Part shown: piece after piece, positions 47,801 to 60,175 of the stretch
How positions within the stretch are numbered: the first letter of the stretch is position 1
How the letters are laid out: every line of letters starts with the position of its first letter
Source of the DNA: Epiperipatus broadwayi
Taxonomy: Eukaryota > Onychophora > Udeonychophora > Euonychophora > Peripatidae
DNA: 64,000 bases
Assembly: GCA_028023455.1 (NCBI GenBank)
Contig: JAQFVV010012510.1
Location: forward strand, 2,523,420 to 2,587,419
Direction of reading: 5' to 3'
Translations under genes and position numbers: made by a program
The notes under the pieces: generated by a model
The model's database searches: none
Told to the model about the DNA's origin: nothing
The model's input: only the letters and a program-made list of their open reading frames with translations

Positions 47801-49096
47801 AACAATAGCAAGGTTCAAAGTCTTCTTTGATTCTTGGAGATCAGCCATAAGATGTTTCTTGGTTTCATTCTCTATTTAAATTTTTGGATGTGCATAGAGT
47901 TTTTTGGGTAGCCAAAAGGCACCCTCAACAAAATATCATTTCAAGTTCTACATTCTGCTGTAGAATCCCTCAAAATATATAAAAATAATGATGTGTTGGT
48001 TCCAAGAAGCAATAACACTTATCAATCCCTCTAAATCTTTTTTCCAGACTATATATGTGCTGGTTTTTATGTCATCATGCACAACTGCATGGAAACCTGG
48101 TTATCAATAAAACATTTTTTTTACCTTAACAAATGTGACATAATTATCTGATATCTTCGATTTTTTCCTCTATCCTTTTTCAAAATTTATTCCTTGGGTG
48201 ATCTAAAGAATCAACAGTTCTTTTTAATTTTGAACTGCTTACTAATGAGTGTCTTTTTCACTTCCACTTTTCTAACACTGAAATTATCTCAAAATTGACT
48301 TTATCTTTCTCTCTCAATTTTTTAACACCAGGTTGAAATCTTTAGAATTGACAATCTTTCTCTCTCAATTTGAAAAATTGGACTTAAATAATATATAAAA
48401 AGAAAATCTTTTACACAGAAAATATGAAATTATTAAAAACCTTTTTGATATATCTGTAAATTTTTAAAGCTACATTCACATATACACATATGCATAAACA
48501 CACATATATAAAACCCGCATAACTAGTAACCATTCATATCTATAAAACTTGCTTAAGTTGTCAAAGCAAAGATAGAAAAATACTGAAATAATACACATCT
48601 TTTGACAGTAATTTAAACGATTTTAAAAGCTACATATTATTAATATTATTAGAAACAAAAGTCATAGATCAAATTAGTAATGACAAGTATTAAATCAAAA
48701 GTCTATTAAGAAAGAACAACATTATCATTAATATATTAGATATAAATTGAAATAGAGAAAATTAATAAGTAGACTTAGAAATTTTTTTTTACAAAGCCTA
48801 CTGCTACATACAATTATTTATATATGCTCAAAACTTTAATTCTTAAATATAAATATACCCAGATGCATGTCACTACTGAGATAACTCATAATTATGGATA
48901 CTTTAGAAATTTGAAACCATGACAATAGTTTCTCATATCCCCATTAAAATTTCACTCTTAAGTAGACAGTTAAACTATTTAAGATATATACATTGTCCTC
49001 TTCACTGCTAAACTATCAGTTGAGGAGAGAAAAATCCCCTCCTCTTCCTTTTGAAATCTTTGAGGTGGGTAATGTAGGATGTGATCTCAATACCCT

Positions 49097-49146
<50 letters not shown>

Positions 49147-49239
49147 ATTGCTAAGATTTATTTAAAATATAAATTAAACTTATATCAAGAAGATTGATTT
49201 TTTTTATTTCTTTTTGAATTTGAATATATATTTTATTCT

Positions 49240-49270
<31 letters not shown>

Positions 49271-51514
49271 TGTAAATTAATTAATTGAGGAGAGAGCAAA
49301 TGAATGAATTGTTGAAGTCTTTTAGACAGAGTTAAAAAATGACTAAAATTGACATTTAATTTACATAAAACTTCAGTTATTTTTAATGTCTCCCATCTAT
49401 GGCTTCTGATCCAGAACATCAAAGAAGAAAGCCAGTATCCATCCTTCTAGCAGAATCAGTAATTGCTGAGTTTGCAATGGCAACCCATTAAAGAGTCATT
49501 CCTTTATCCTAAAAATTTCCACCAGCTGTTCAATGAAAACAGGCTGTAATGTTTCTGTTGAATTAATGGCACATGAAGCTGACAGTATCAGGAGTGAATA
49601 TCTAAGAGTCTTAATTCCCTAAATCTCCTATTCTAGAAACAATGACAAACTGGTTAGCATGTATGCCTTTGGGATTGTTAATTTTTTGCCTTCCTCCTCA
49701 AGCACATCTCTCAGAACCTGGGCATTATGATCTTTGAATTTATGTTGTAAGGTCTGATTTACCTATGTAATTCTGTGGTTTTTTTTCATGAACAGAACTT
49801 TGGTGTTATCTTTATACATTTCGAGTCATGCAATCATAATCATGAATCTTCAAGATATCACAGTTTGAGCCCTTTCCTTGGCTCCTATGAACCTCTTAGT
49901 CCTTTTAGATTGTGCAGAGCAGGACATTTCACCACTGAACTTTTCCTTTTCTTAAATACCATTTAATGTATCCCATCAATAATCTGATCATATAAGTTGA
50001 ATCCAAATTTCAGAATAAAATTTTCGATATTCTTATAAAAAAAATAAGTTGGTTTGCTTGAAAATTTTCATTTAAAAAGAAAAATATTTTTAAAAAAATA
50101 TATAGATGAGAAAAAAATCTTAATCTTATTTAAACAAATGAATAAACAAAGACAAAAGATTTATTATATAGGTTTAGTTTCTTATATAATATTTAAATTT
50201 AAGTAAATTAAACAATGAGTACAATATCTATAACAGTGAATACTCTGAGTGTGAGCATGTGAAAAAAAATGTTATGATGTACATGAAATATCCAAAAACC
50301 ACAAAAAATGATGCTATAAGAAGAAAAGATCACATTTTTTATAATTTTAAACCAAGCAGATAAACATGATTTATCCTTGAATTAATTGCTTTAATGGGTA
50401 CCAATGTAGAGTGTGTTCTATGCCATTTTGAATTTTAAGAACTGCCCAAACCCACCATGGACACATCCAAGCAATAAATGCTATCGAATAATCCACATGT
50501 GGTCATGATATGACCATTTGTTACAAAATTACAATTTATATCAGTAATTAAAAAATTAAAGTACAAATTTCATACAACTCAGCTTAATCAAATCACATGA
50601 TTAAAATATAAAAATGGCAGGAACATTTCTAAATACTATAAGATTATAATTTCTAAAATACAAATTCAAAATACTTAAAGAGAAAAAGCAAACAAAAAAT
50701 AGACATGTATATTAATTATAAGACATAGTCTAAGCACAGGTTTCAAATGACACATGTCACAATAATAAGAGCAAAGGAATAAATATAATAATATTTATTA
50801 AGATAAAAGAATACTAATAACTTAAAATATTCTTACAAATGTAAAAGTTCTTACTATTGGTGGCATATGTTATTAAAGATTGGGTAATCATCTGAAATCT
50901 GGACATAGCCATGTGATGGCATTGTTTATGTGTCAAAACACACAAACTGCAGCCGGCCTTATGGCTAATACAACATTTATATTGTATTAAACCATTGCAG
51001 GTCACTTTACATGACATTGCACAAAAATATTACAGCCTGTTTTGTCCTTTGAAACTATTTACATGTATTCGTTCTATTCATAGCTGATTACTGTATCGCT
51101 TGAGAGTGTTTTCATTTCAAGTTGGTACAACTTTTCAAATCACCATAATAAAGTAATGTTATTTATATTTAAATAATGTTGTTAATTATTAATAATTATC
51201 ATATGGTCCCCACCCTTCCCTAAAAAATGTTAATATGTAAAAAATTGGAAAAGGGTATGTTCGAACATGCTTTGACAAAGCTCACGTGCCAAGCCACATT
51301 TCAGTGTGGAAAATATACGAGACCAATAAAAGATCTGAGAAGAACGTGCAATTTTTTAACTTTTCAGAATTGCCAAGAACAGAAAGTGAGGGAGACTGTG
51401 TCCTTTTTTCAGGCATATAATGTCCTCCAAAATATCAGACTATTTTTATTACAACAATAAAGTTTGTATACTTTTTTTTTATTTCATTACAAATTGACAA
51501 ATATTTGGATGATC
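44871..51514. other. Long AT-rich stretch without supported genes
   Basis: Holds only short microsatellites: (TG)n at 47083-47100, (AT)n then (TG)n at 49099-49146, (AT)n at 49247-49270. Two minus-strand patches look once-coding: near 48080-47960 (HAVVHDDIKTSTYIVWKKD) and 49758-49640 (HKFKDHNAQVLRDVLEEEGK), both with stops around them and no family I recognise. A 67-codon minus frame at 50814-51017 shares CAGATTTCAGATGATTACC with 52528. Confidence 0.4.
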
Positions 51515-52260
51515 TTTTTTCAGCTGGATTAAAATAAATTACTATTTTTGTTGACTTTTTGTTAATAATAACAAAGTATGAAAAAAGCAGTTTATTGTAG
51601 AAGGCAAAAAAAAATGTTAATTCAAATGAAATATAAATAAAAGTAAAAAGTGGGAAAAAGTTGTTGAAAAAAAAAAGAACTTACTGACTTTTTGCTACAA
51701 TTATTTTTCCGATTGTGGGGATGGTGTTTGAAAACAATTTTGTATCCCCAAAAAACATAAAAGTTACTTTTGATTTAATAAGAAGAAAAACAATTTGGTC
51801 AACCAAAAAAAAAAAAAAAAGGTAGAAAAAATTTGAAACAATTCCCAAATAATTGCATTATATTTTTTCAGCAGGGTTAAAATAAGTGGGGTTAAAATAA
51901 ATGACTATTTTTGTTTACTTTTGTTAATAATAACAGTATGAAAGTCCCCAAAAAAGCTGTTTATTGTAGAAGCCAACAAAAAAAAGGTTAATTCAAATGA
52001 AATATAAATAAAAGTAAAAAATAAAAAAAAGTTATTTAAAAAAAAAGTTATTGACTTTTTGTTAAAATTATTGATCTGAGGGTGGGGGTGGGGGGTTTCA
52101 AACAATTTTTTTACCCTCAACAACACAAAAGTTACTTTTGAATTAATAAGAAGAAAAACAATTTAGTCAACCAAAAAAAAAAGTAGAACAAAGTTGTAAC
52201 AAGTCCCAAAATAATTGTATTATATTTTTTCAGCAAGGCTAAAACAAGTTTTTTCATCCT
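51515..52260. repeat. Tandem repeat, about 350-370 bp unit
   Basis: Units start with TTTTTTCAGC at 51515, 51863 and 52225. Two full units and the start of a third share AATAACA...GTTTATTGTAGAAG, an AATTCAAATGAAATATAAATA block and AATAAGAAGAAAAACAATTT. The second unit has a 21 bp internal repeat of GGGTTAAAATAA. Confidence 0.8.
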
Positions 52261-52964
52261 GAAACAGTCCAAAGTTGTTAAAATCAGAAAAATAAACACA
52301 AAATTAAATTACCAAAATTTGTTGAATAAAGAAAAATGTCAGGTTAAAAAAAAAAACAATGAAAATGAGTATAAAAATTTGTTTAATAAAAAAAGAAATC
52401 ATGTTATAAATGAAATAAAAATTTGTTTAATTAAAAAAAAATCATGTTATGTAAAAAAAAATTGCAGCCTGGTAATGTTACATTTGACGTGATTTTGTAT
52501 AGCATCAACGCCCCAAGCAGCTGTGCCCGGATTTCAGATGATTACCAAAGATTGATTACACTAAAATTTTTCTCTTATCATCTATCACTACCCATTTTAT
52601 ATCATTATAATAAAAAGTTTATTGCTATGGTCTGTTGAAACTTTTGAATTTTATAAAATAAGAATACATTGTCTTAAATCTTTGACATACAAATATCTAA
52701 TTTGGCAATAATTTCTTCTTTAGTAAAATGATTTCTTTAATAATATTGTTTATAAAACAAATTGGGTATTTCAGGGTCTCTTCTAATTCTTGAAGATTAT
52801 TAAGCAAATAATAAAATCCTAATGACAAAAGCAGTAAAAACATATTTTTACCTTAAAGATGATGTCTCCTACAATCATTATAATAATAATATTAAAATTT
52901 ACATAAAACATAATAAGATCTTAAGAAATTAAATCTACTAACATAACATTCAGATATAATGAGT
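52261..52964. other. Non-coding stretch
   Basis: A-rich, with three short repeats of an AAATTTGTTTAATAAAAAA motif around 52310-52450. Nothing else. Confidence 0.45.
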
Positions 52965-53465
52965 GGATAATCATCATCATCAACCATTATCAATCCACTG
53001 CAGGATGAAAGTCTCCCCAAGTTCAATCCATCTTTTCCAATCTTTAGCTTCTCTTCTCCACATCACCCCTGCACACTTTCTTATTTTATTCATCCATCTC
53101 ACATGTGGTCACTTTCTGGGTCTTTTATAATCTCTTGGAATCTAGTTTAAAATTTCAATTGTCCATCTATTATCATCTCTTTTATCAATATATCCAGCCC
53201 AACTCCACTTCAGTCTTTTAATTTTTTCAATGAGGTCAGTAACACTTGTTTGTTCTCTTACCCATACATTGTGTGTTTGATCTCTTCCTGTTACTCCCAA
53301 CACGAATCTCTCCATACTTCTTTGAGTGGTTTGAAGTCTCTGTATTGCTCTTTTATTAAGTGTCCAAGTCTCAGATCCATAAGTAAGAACTGGATAAGGT
53401 ACTCTAAATGCAGACTAATAAACCTATTTTTAATATTTCTGGATCTAAACAAAGTAATTTCTTAT
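52965..53465 (-). pseudogene. RTE-type LINE, 3' end of ORF2 and tail
   Basis: The minus strand reads almost without damage: EITLFRSRNI, one frameshift, VPYPVLTYGSETWTLNKRAI, then SMERFVLGVTGRDQTHNVWV, TSVTDLIEKIKRLKWSWAGY, NRWTIEILN, a TAG stop, IPRDYKRPRK, a TGA stop, VRWMNKI and ETFILQWIDNG before the natural stop at 52980-52982. This is the C-terminal region of RTE-type LINE ORF2. The tail after the stop is TGATGATGATTATCC, the short-tandem-repeat 3' end typical of RTE elements. 5'-truncated, with only two stops and one frameshift, so younger than the LINEs at 180 and 17745. Confidence 0.85.
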
Positions 53466-54851
53466 TTAAATTTATAAAGGAGAAATAGAATAATTTTATA
53501 AATATAACAAAATAATCTCAAAATAAGTAGCTGATCTTTACCAAATAGATGAAATTGATTAATGTGATCTTAAATAATAAACAATAATGTTTATTTTCTT
53601 AAACAAAATCATTCCTTTTTAGATGTTCTCTTAACATCTTAAATGTTGTTCTAATAAACTGACTTTTGTGTAAAAATTTCAATATCCATGTACCCTCATT
53701 ACATAAAATTTTAAAGTAATTTATAATTATTCTTTATGATTCTTACATTTCTGAATAGTGTGTGGGTAATGGGGAAAGACTATGAAATTTAAGTAACAAT
53801 AAGACAATATTTATTTTAACATTAAACATATAACAAACACCAACTCTGATATATGTTACAATGTCATCATCATCAAAAATTTCTACAGACACTTAAGCCT
53901 GTATTTAAGTTATTACAGATACTTAAGAAAAGTCAAACTTTGTAAATAAAATAAATAAATATGGTTGGTCAATAAAATTTTTTGCTATTGTTGTAATTTT
54001 CTTAGTTGTCACATTTGCCCATAACAGTCTTACTATTATAATGTCACTGTAAATATATTTAATACATTTTGAAATCATAAGCTGACCAATCCAGTATGCT
54101 GAGAAGCAAATATATATTGTTCACTGATGTCAAATATAATTTAAGAAATTTAAATATTAATTATTTATCAAGTTTACAACCTAAGTACTAGCAAAGCATA
54201 ACTACTGGACCTACAAATCAACAATTTAACTTTAACTCAGATACACTTGGAGGGCAGCACAAAATATAAGGATGATGTTCCTCAATACATGATGAAAAAT
54301 ATGTGAAATGCCAAAATAAAATCATGTTAATATATTACAACTTTTTATAATATATGTTCATGTGCTTTGGAAAGCAGCTACAAAGAAGCTGAGATAAAGT
54401 AATACTATGATGTCTTAGTGTTCTTGGGGCATGTTGTGTCCTCATATTTATATCAGAATCAGAATTGGAAAAAAGTGGAATATCTATATAGTTTGATGGT
54501 ATATAAATTTATGTAAATTAAAGTTCAAAGCATTATTTTTTGGAAGGGGAAAATTACGATTGTTTGCTGTTTATAGTGTAAGTATTGTTAGCTATATTCC
54601 ATGCTTTTCTAATTTTTGTTTTGCATCATTTCTTTCAATATACTTTGTGATTGCAGACATGGGTTGAAATATATGTCCTGTTACTTTCTGGTGTTCCAGG
54701 ATAATAGAGTTATGTTTTGGCTAGTCAGATATTCTTTTATATAGGTATTGGTGTTGTGAAAGGTGTGTACATAGGAATGCCCAGAAGCTTGCTGGCATTT
54801 AATTTTATAGGCAGTGTTAGGAGTCAGTTCAGGTTTGAATCTATCCTATTT
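53466..54851. other. AT-rich non-coding stretch
   Basis: Nothing supported. Confidence 0.45.
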
Positions 54852-54953
54852 TTTTTAAGTGTAATATCATCTGCCGGGCTCGAATCCCCAACCCGGGAAA
54901 CTGCCTGCAAGTGCAAGGCAGTCACGCTGACCTCTCGACCACCAATGCAAGAC
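54852..54953 (-). mobile_element. tRNA-derived SINE, GCATTGGTGG subtype
   Basis: The minus strand starts GTCTTGCATTGGTGGTCGAG, B box GATTCGAGCCC, poly-A tail. Target duplication ATCTATCCTATTT at 54839-54851 and 54954-54966. Confidence 0.9.
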
Positions 54954-54966
54954 ATCTATCCTATTT

Positions 54967-56202
54967 GTTGATTATAATTCATCATGATGTTTTTATTTCA
55001 AGCAGTGGGCATGTCAAGGCCAGATAAAAACACCTTGCGGCTGGATGCGGCCCTAGGCAGTAATTTGCCAATATCTGCTCTAAACAGGCTTTTAAAAAAA
55101 ACATATTTGATCTATTAAATAAAGTTACCCCCCTCCCCAAGTCAATCTACGATTAAGACATATTATGTTTTATATTCACAAGGTAATTTAATAAACTTAA
55201 ATCAGCAGTATGAGATAGTATAGATGGTTGAGGGTTGTGTGAAAGTCTGAGTTCAAACCCTCTATATATTACATATAGAAATTAAGTGCAGGAATGAAAA
55301 AGCTTGTACTGTAGAAAAAAATTCATATTTTAAATCTGGTTTATAAAGTATGGACCAAAACTGTCCAAAGAAATCATTTATCAATTTGGCAAAGTTGCCA
55401 GTCATTCTCTATATGACTACTATCAATGTTGTCAAAATTAATTTGAAAATAACAGCTACTCTTTTTTAGATTGCAAAAAAAATGTGGCTTGAAAAAACAA
55501 AGCATATTCAATAGAATGCTATTTATACTTCTGATGGTTGTTTCTCCATAAAATTATTTTAGTAAAAGCTTAGATATTCAAAAATTCAATTCAATATTTT
55601 TTTTTATCAATGAAATAAAAATTCCAGAAAAAAAAAGTTTTATTATACAGCATGGAAAAGAACAACATGTAAACAATATGTTAACTCTCCCTAATCCTAT
55701 ATATATATATATATATATATAGATGATGTCAGATCAACATCATAATATCACGTGATTGCTGTGCTGATCTTTAATACAGTTAAACTTTTTTATAGAATAT
55801 ACACTATAATATTATCATTATTCAATGACAAATTAACAACTTTTTTCTTTTAAAATATATATTTTCTCCAATATCATGTGATGCTTAATGGTGTAACACC
55901 AATCCTGCCTAATAGGATAGTGGTGGCTATGGTTGTAAAAGAGCCAAAGACACCAAAATGTATGGGTGCTGAACTGAGTTCAGACCCATATGACTATATA
56001 AGCTATTGAGCTTAGATTGAAAATATTTTTTGTGTTTTCAATTTCATTCTCATAGTTTTGTAGTTAAGTAGAGACTAAAGGTGGTTGCTAGAGGGTTGCA
56101 TTAGATCCTAAGATCTAGATGCAGTGCTCTCAGATCCAAAGCTCCTCACTGACGAAACAAGCCAGAAACTAGTCTGGGGATATTGGATGAGTAGGCATTA
56201 GA
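54967..56202. other. Non-coding stretch
   Basis: (AT)n at 55700-55721. 55.9-56.2 kb is less AT-rich and may be part of the element that includes the 56203 repeat, but it is not recognisable. Confidence 0.4.
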
Positions 56203-56292
56203 TAGGGATTTTATGCACAAGCCTTCTGGCATCCATTGATTACTCTGTTTAGCACAGGTGGCAATACTGTATGGAGAGTTTTGCTCTGTTTA
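56203..56292 (+). repeat. Dispersed ~100 bp repeat, copy 2
   Basis: Matches 38640-38745 (GGGATTTTATGCACAAGCCT, ATTGATTACTCTG, GGAGAGTTTTGCT). It abuts the 3' end of the left Penelope-like arm, so it may be the target sequence. Confidence 0.6.
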
Positions 56293-57605
56293 AAACTTAT
56301 TTCTTTCCAAAAACATTATTTTTATATATTAATTGCTAAAAAATATATAAATTCATATATTATACAGTTTCAACTGTTTTTTATGAGTCAAAGCGTCGGC
56401 CAGGAAGCGAATCCCGGGACAACTGATTGTAAGGCAGCTGTGCTAACCACTCGGCCACCAACGCTTGACAAACAGTCATTTTCAAGAATTTATAATAAAA
56501 AATACATATCTTTCCATAATACTCTAAATAAAAAATCTCTTTCTTATATTAACATTAATATATCAAAGCCATTATAATAAAACATATTTTTATATATAAT
56601 TATATTTTTACTTTTCACCCCCTTCCTTTATTATAAAACTTACTTTTTTTTACTTATCAAGCATAAATTGTCAAATATTACAAACCATCTAAAACACCAA
56701 TAAACACCAAACTATTTATATCATTTAACCCACCCCTAATTACAAATTTATTTCTACCTTTAATTATTTTATCTAACTTCCATATCAATTATGTAGAAAA
56801 TCTATTTTAAAACTAATTTAATTTTTTCCTCTACCGTTTAACAATTTATTTAAATACTATTTAAACATTCCATATTAATTACGTTTTATTTTACATTCCT
56901 TATCTACACCATTAATTCTATTTAAAACAGGCTTATATCTTTTTATGTAAAAAATATTCTTTTATCCTTTCTCTGTAGTTTTTAAACTTTTCCAATACTT
57001 TTATATTAAATTTTTTATGTCCAAATTTTTTATAATGTATACACACATTGTAATTTCTATCATTTAAACATTTAAATCTAGTTTTTAATCTATTTTTCAT
57101 TATACCAATATATGATACATTTCACCCTCCCTCTTAGAATGTAAACATTCTATAACATAAATTTCATTTATTTTTTCTATTTCTTGATATTCTGTTTTAT
57201 TAATTAAATTCCTTAAATTAAATGTATTTTTATCAACAGGTTTAAGAATTAATCCACACATTTCCTTTTATAATATAGGGTATATGAGCACAGACTTTCA
57301 GATGACCCATCACTCACCATTCTATCTAATAACACTGATACACTCAAGCACATATATGCTGAAAAGATATTACATTCCCTTTTATATTTATTATTTATGT
57401 TTTTCATAATCTTTTTAATCTCAAAAATGTACTTCTTGAAACATTATAACTATTATATATTATATTCTGTATATCTTTTTTATTATTATTCTTTATTACT
57501 ATTTGTGTAATACTTTTTAACAGGATAATCATTTTTTATGTCTTTCTCTTTTATGTTAATTTTTTTTTTAAATAATTTTTTTCCACAACATAAATTTATA
57601 GCTCT
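56293..57605 (-). pseudogene. Penelope-like element 3' part, left arm
   Basis: Read on the minus strand from about 57605. First comes a linker frame with NNRINRAINLCCGKKLFKK and NDYPVK, as upstream of the endonuclease in Penelope-like elements (PLEs). Then the GIY-YIG endonuclease: EIYVIECLHSKREGEM (G of GIY changed to E) and, after a frameshift, SYIGIMKNRLKTRFK with YIG intact (57104-57112). The 3' UTR follows to about 56293. Frameshifts and stops make it dead. A SINE (56378-56468) lies in the UTR. The RT domain is absent. PLEs encode an RT related to telomerase, joined to this endonuclease. Confidence 0.75.
56378..56468 (-). mobile_element. tRNA-derived SINE, AAGCGTTGGTGGCC subtype
   Basis: The minus strand reads TGTCAAGCGTTGGTGGCCGA, CTTACAA at the anticodon-loop position, GGGATTCGCTTCC, and a short tail. 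It is missing from the matching place in the right Penelope arm (near 58825), which confirms insertion after the two arms existed. No clean target duplication visible. Confidence 0.85.
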
Positions 57606-57714
57606 ATTTATTCTATTATTAATATTTACTTCTTTATTTTTAATAATTTTAGTTCAGCATATAAATTTACTGCTCTATTTATTCTATTATTAATAATATT
57701 TACTTATAAACATA
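57606..57714. repeat. Junction of the Penelope inverted pair
   Basis: 57667-57705 and 57715-57754 are 39 bp inverted arms (one mismatch) around a 9 nt spacer. A second partial copy of the same block, CTATTTATTCTATTATTAAT, lies at 57604-57624. The junction is therefore a head-to-head joint with an extra 5' fragment. Confidence 0.7.
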
Positions 57715-58927
57715 AAGTAAATATTATTAATAATAGAATAAACAGAGCAGTAAAGTTATGTTCTGAAAAAAAAAAATTTAAAAAATAAATTAATAATATA
57801 AAAGGGAAAGGTGGAAAAAGTGAATATCCTGTTAAAATTATTAATAAATTATGTAATAAAAAATATTACACAAATAATAAGAAAGAGGAATAATAAGAAG
57901 GATATACAGAATATAATTTATAGTAGTTATAATATTTCAAGAACATTTTTTTGACATTAAAAAGATTATGAAGAACATAAATAATAAATATAAGGGGTAA
58001 TGTGTGGATTAATTCTTAAACCTGTATATAAAAAGAAATTTAATTTAGGAAATTTAATTATTAAAACAGATTATCAAGAAATGGAAAAAATGAATGGAAT
58101 TTATATTATACAATGTTTGAGTTGTAAGAAGGAGGGGGAAATGTATCCTACATTCATACAATAAAAATAGATTAAAAACTAGATTTAAACAACATTTAAA
58201 TGATAGAAATTGCAATGTATACATACATGATCAAGAATTGGGACATAAAAATTTTAATATAAAAATGGTGGAAAAGGTTAAAAACTACAGAGAAATGATG
58301 ATAAAAGAATATTTTTACATAAAAAGATATAAGCCTGTTTTAAATAGAATTAATGGTGTAGATAAGGAATGTAAAGTAAAACATAATTAATATGGAATGT
58401 TTAAATAAGATTTAAGTAAATTATTAAAAGATAGAGAAAAAATTTACATTCGTTTTAAAATAGATTTAAAAGTATGGATCGGGAATATACATAATTGATA
58501 TGGAAGTACGATAATATAGTTAAAGGAAAAAATAAATTTGTAATTAGGGGTGAGTTAAATGATATAAATAGTTTGTTGTTTATTAGTGTTTTAGATGGTT
58601 TCTAATATTTGACAATTTATGCTTGATAAGTAAAAAAAGAAAGTTTTATAATAAAAGGAACTAGTGAGAGGGAGATGTAGATAAAAATATAATTGTGAAT
58701 AATTAATGTTTTGTTATAATGGTTTTGACTTGTTAATATTAATATATAAAATAAATTTTGTATTTAGAGTATTATGTAAAGATATGTATGAATTTTTTGT
58801 TGTAGATCCTTGAAAATAACTGTAATAAAGATGTAAAAAACAGTTGATTGGAAAGTGTATAATATGTGAATTTATATATATGTTCATCAGTTACTATATG
58901 GAAATAAAGTTTTTGAAAAGAAATAAG
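57715..58927 (+). pseudogene. Penelope-like element 3' part, right arm
   Basis: Plus strand. The linker frame has RINRAVKLCSEKKKF and SEYPVKIINKLCNKKYYTNN near 57740-57880. The GIY-YIG endonuclease (58081-58390) starts EMEKMNGIYIIQCLSCKKEG with GIY intact, loses YIG (reads ILHSY in the next frame), then continues NRLKTRFKQHLNDRNCNVYI, ELGHKNFNIKMVEKVKNYRE and KEYFYIKRYKPVLNRINGV to a natural TAA at 58388-58390. The 3' UTR, ending near GAAATAAGTTTATG at about 58927, matches the left arm inverted. One frameshift in the endonuclease and several stops in the linker. No RT domain. Confidence 0.75.
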
Positions 58928-59484
58928 TTTATGAATTTATTTACAATACTCTTTTATAGTTTTTTAAATAAATAAATCATTTAACTTTAATGTGAAAACA
59001 AGAGACTATTCTACCCTAAACTGAAATTACTGTAAATGATAAAAAAAGATTCCCAACGGAGGTTTTTTTTTTTAATTTTGGTGGTAAAAAAGATATATCT
59101 TATCCACTTAAATTTATTGTAGTAAAAAGTAAGTTGCTCAAAATCGAATGTAATAAAAATATGCATCAATAAAATAAAACCTCAAAAAAAAAAAAAAAAA
59201 AGCTATAGAGTTTAAATATTTATGTGGAAAAGGACATTGTAAATACATATTGACTCATAACAATCTTACATTATATGATTGGTTAGCTTATTTTTTCATA
59301 AAGATATTCTGACCCTGATGACCTTTTAATCTTTTTTTATCTTCTTTAAAAACTTGTACTAATTAAAAAACAACTGTTTTATCAAAGTAATCAGAAGAGA
59401 TAGTGAGGCATTCTTTATTTTGTGTGGAAGCCATCAAGAGTTAGAACAAAAAGAACAGTACATTTATTAATATCAGGCATTAAT
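58928..59484. other. Non-coding stretch upstream of the candidate exon
   Basis: AT-rich. If the exon at 59485 is real, its promoter and 5' UTR would lie here. No TATA box or initiator can be chosen. Confidence 0.35.
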
Positions 59485-59569
59485 ATGGAAGACCGTGTTG
59501 TAAAAAGTAGTAAATCGTATAATTTCATTAATTCAAGTAATGAAGACGTGGATGCGACCGTAAATGCAG
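59485..59569 (+). CDS. Candidate first coding exon, unrecognised protein
   Basis: ATG in a strong animal context (A at -3, G at +4) opens MEDRVVKSSKSYNFINSS, then NEDVDATVNA, and ends one base into a codon at GCAG|GTAAAC, a good 5' splice site. 28 codons plus one base, less AT-rich than its flanks, with polar and acidic residues as in a disordered N-terminus. No signal peptide. No acceptor and downstream exon in the remaining 4.4 kb can be matched, which is mostly repeat; the gene, if real, continues beyond the window. A chance open frame is the alternative. Confidence 0.35.
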
Positions 59570-60175
59570 GTAAACATTTACTATTATATTTTTATTAGTA
59601 CAATATCTATTTTTCTCCAGCTTCTTGTGTTTACTATTGTAATTGTATCAAAACAAATTTGATTGTTGCAATAATGAGAATAACATTTATAATCGTTTTT
59701 TGAATGAAATTTTTTGAAGGTATAAACATTTAATTAATTACATTAATTTAATTTCACATAAGTATTTGACGATAATGGAAAACTATTTTTGTAATATATG
59801 TAATACTTCTATTACATCGGCCATGTACAAATGTTTTAGCCCAGGCGTGAACAAGATGTCCATCGTGATACATCTCATAGTTGCCAAAAAATGTTAGAAT
59901 GACTACCAGAATTTAAGAAAATTATAATAGTAACATACTAATGCTAGATATAATAATAACCAGCTATATTTAAAACATACATTTTCGCAATTGTTTAAAG
60001 CGAAAATGGGTTCTTCATAAGTTGAGAGATTGTGTATAGTTTAGTCGGTGAATGTGCAAGACGACGCTGTCGATTACAAATACTCTAGCAAAGCTAAAAA
60101 ACTCAACCGGCAGCGTTGAAAAATGTCTAGTCAGTCACAAAGATGATTTTATTTTGTTGTGATACGTGAACAGAT
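59570..60175 (+). other. Non-coding stretch, possible intron
   Basis: Nothing supported beyond the donor at its start. Confidence 0.35.

Noticed and set aside
54717-54971. 84-codon plus-strand frame
   Set aside because: Runs through a minus-strand SINE; translation of repeat.
56236-56577. 113-codon plus-strand frame
   Set aside because: Runs through a dispersed repeat, Penelope 3' UTR and a SINE on the opposite strand.
58850-58890. Hammerhead ribozyme, often carried by Penelope-like elements
   Set aside because: CTGATGA is present on the minus strand, but no GAAA follows at a workable distance and the arm on the left lacks the motif.
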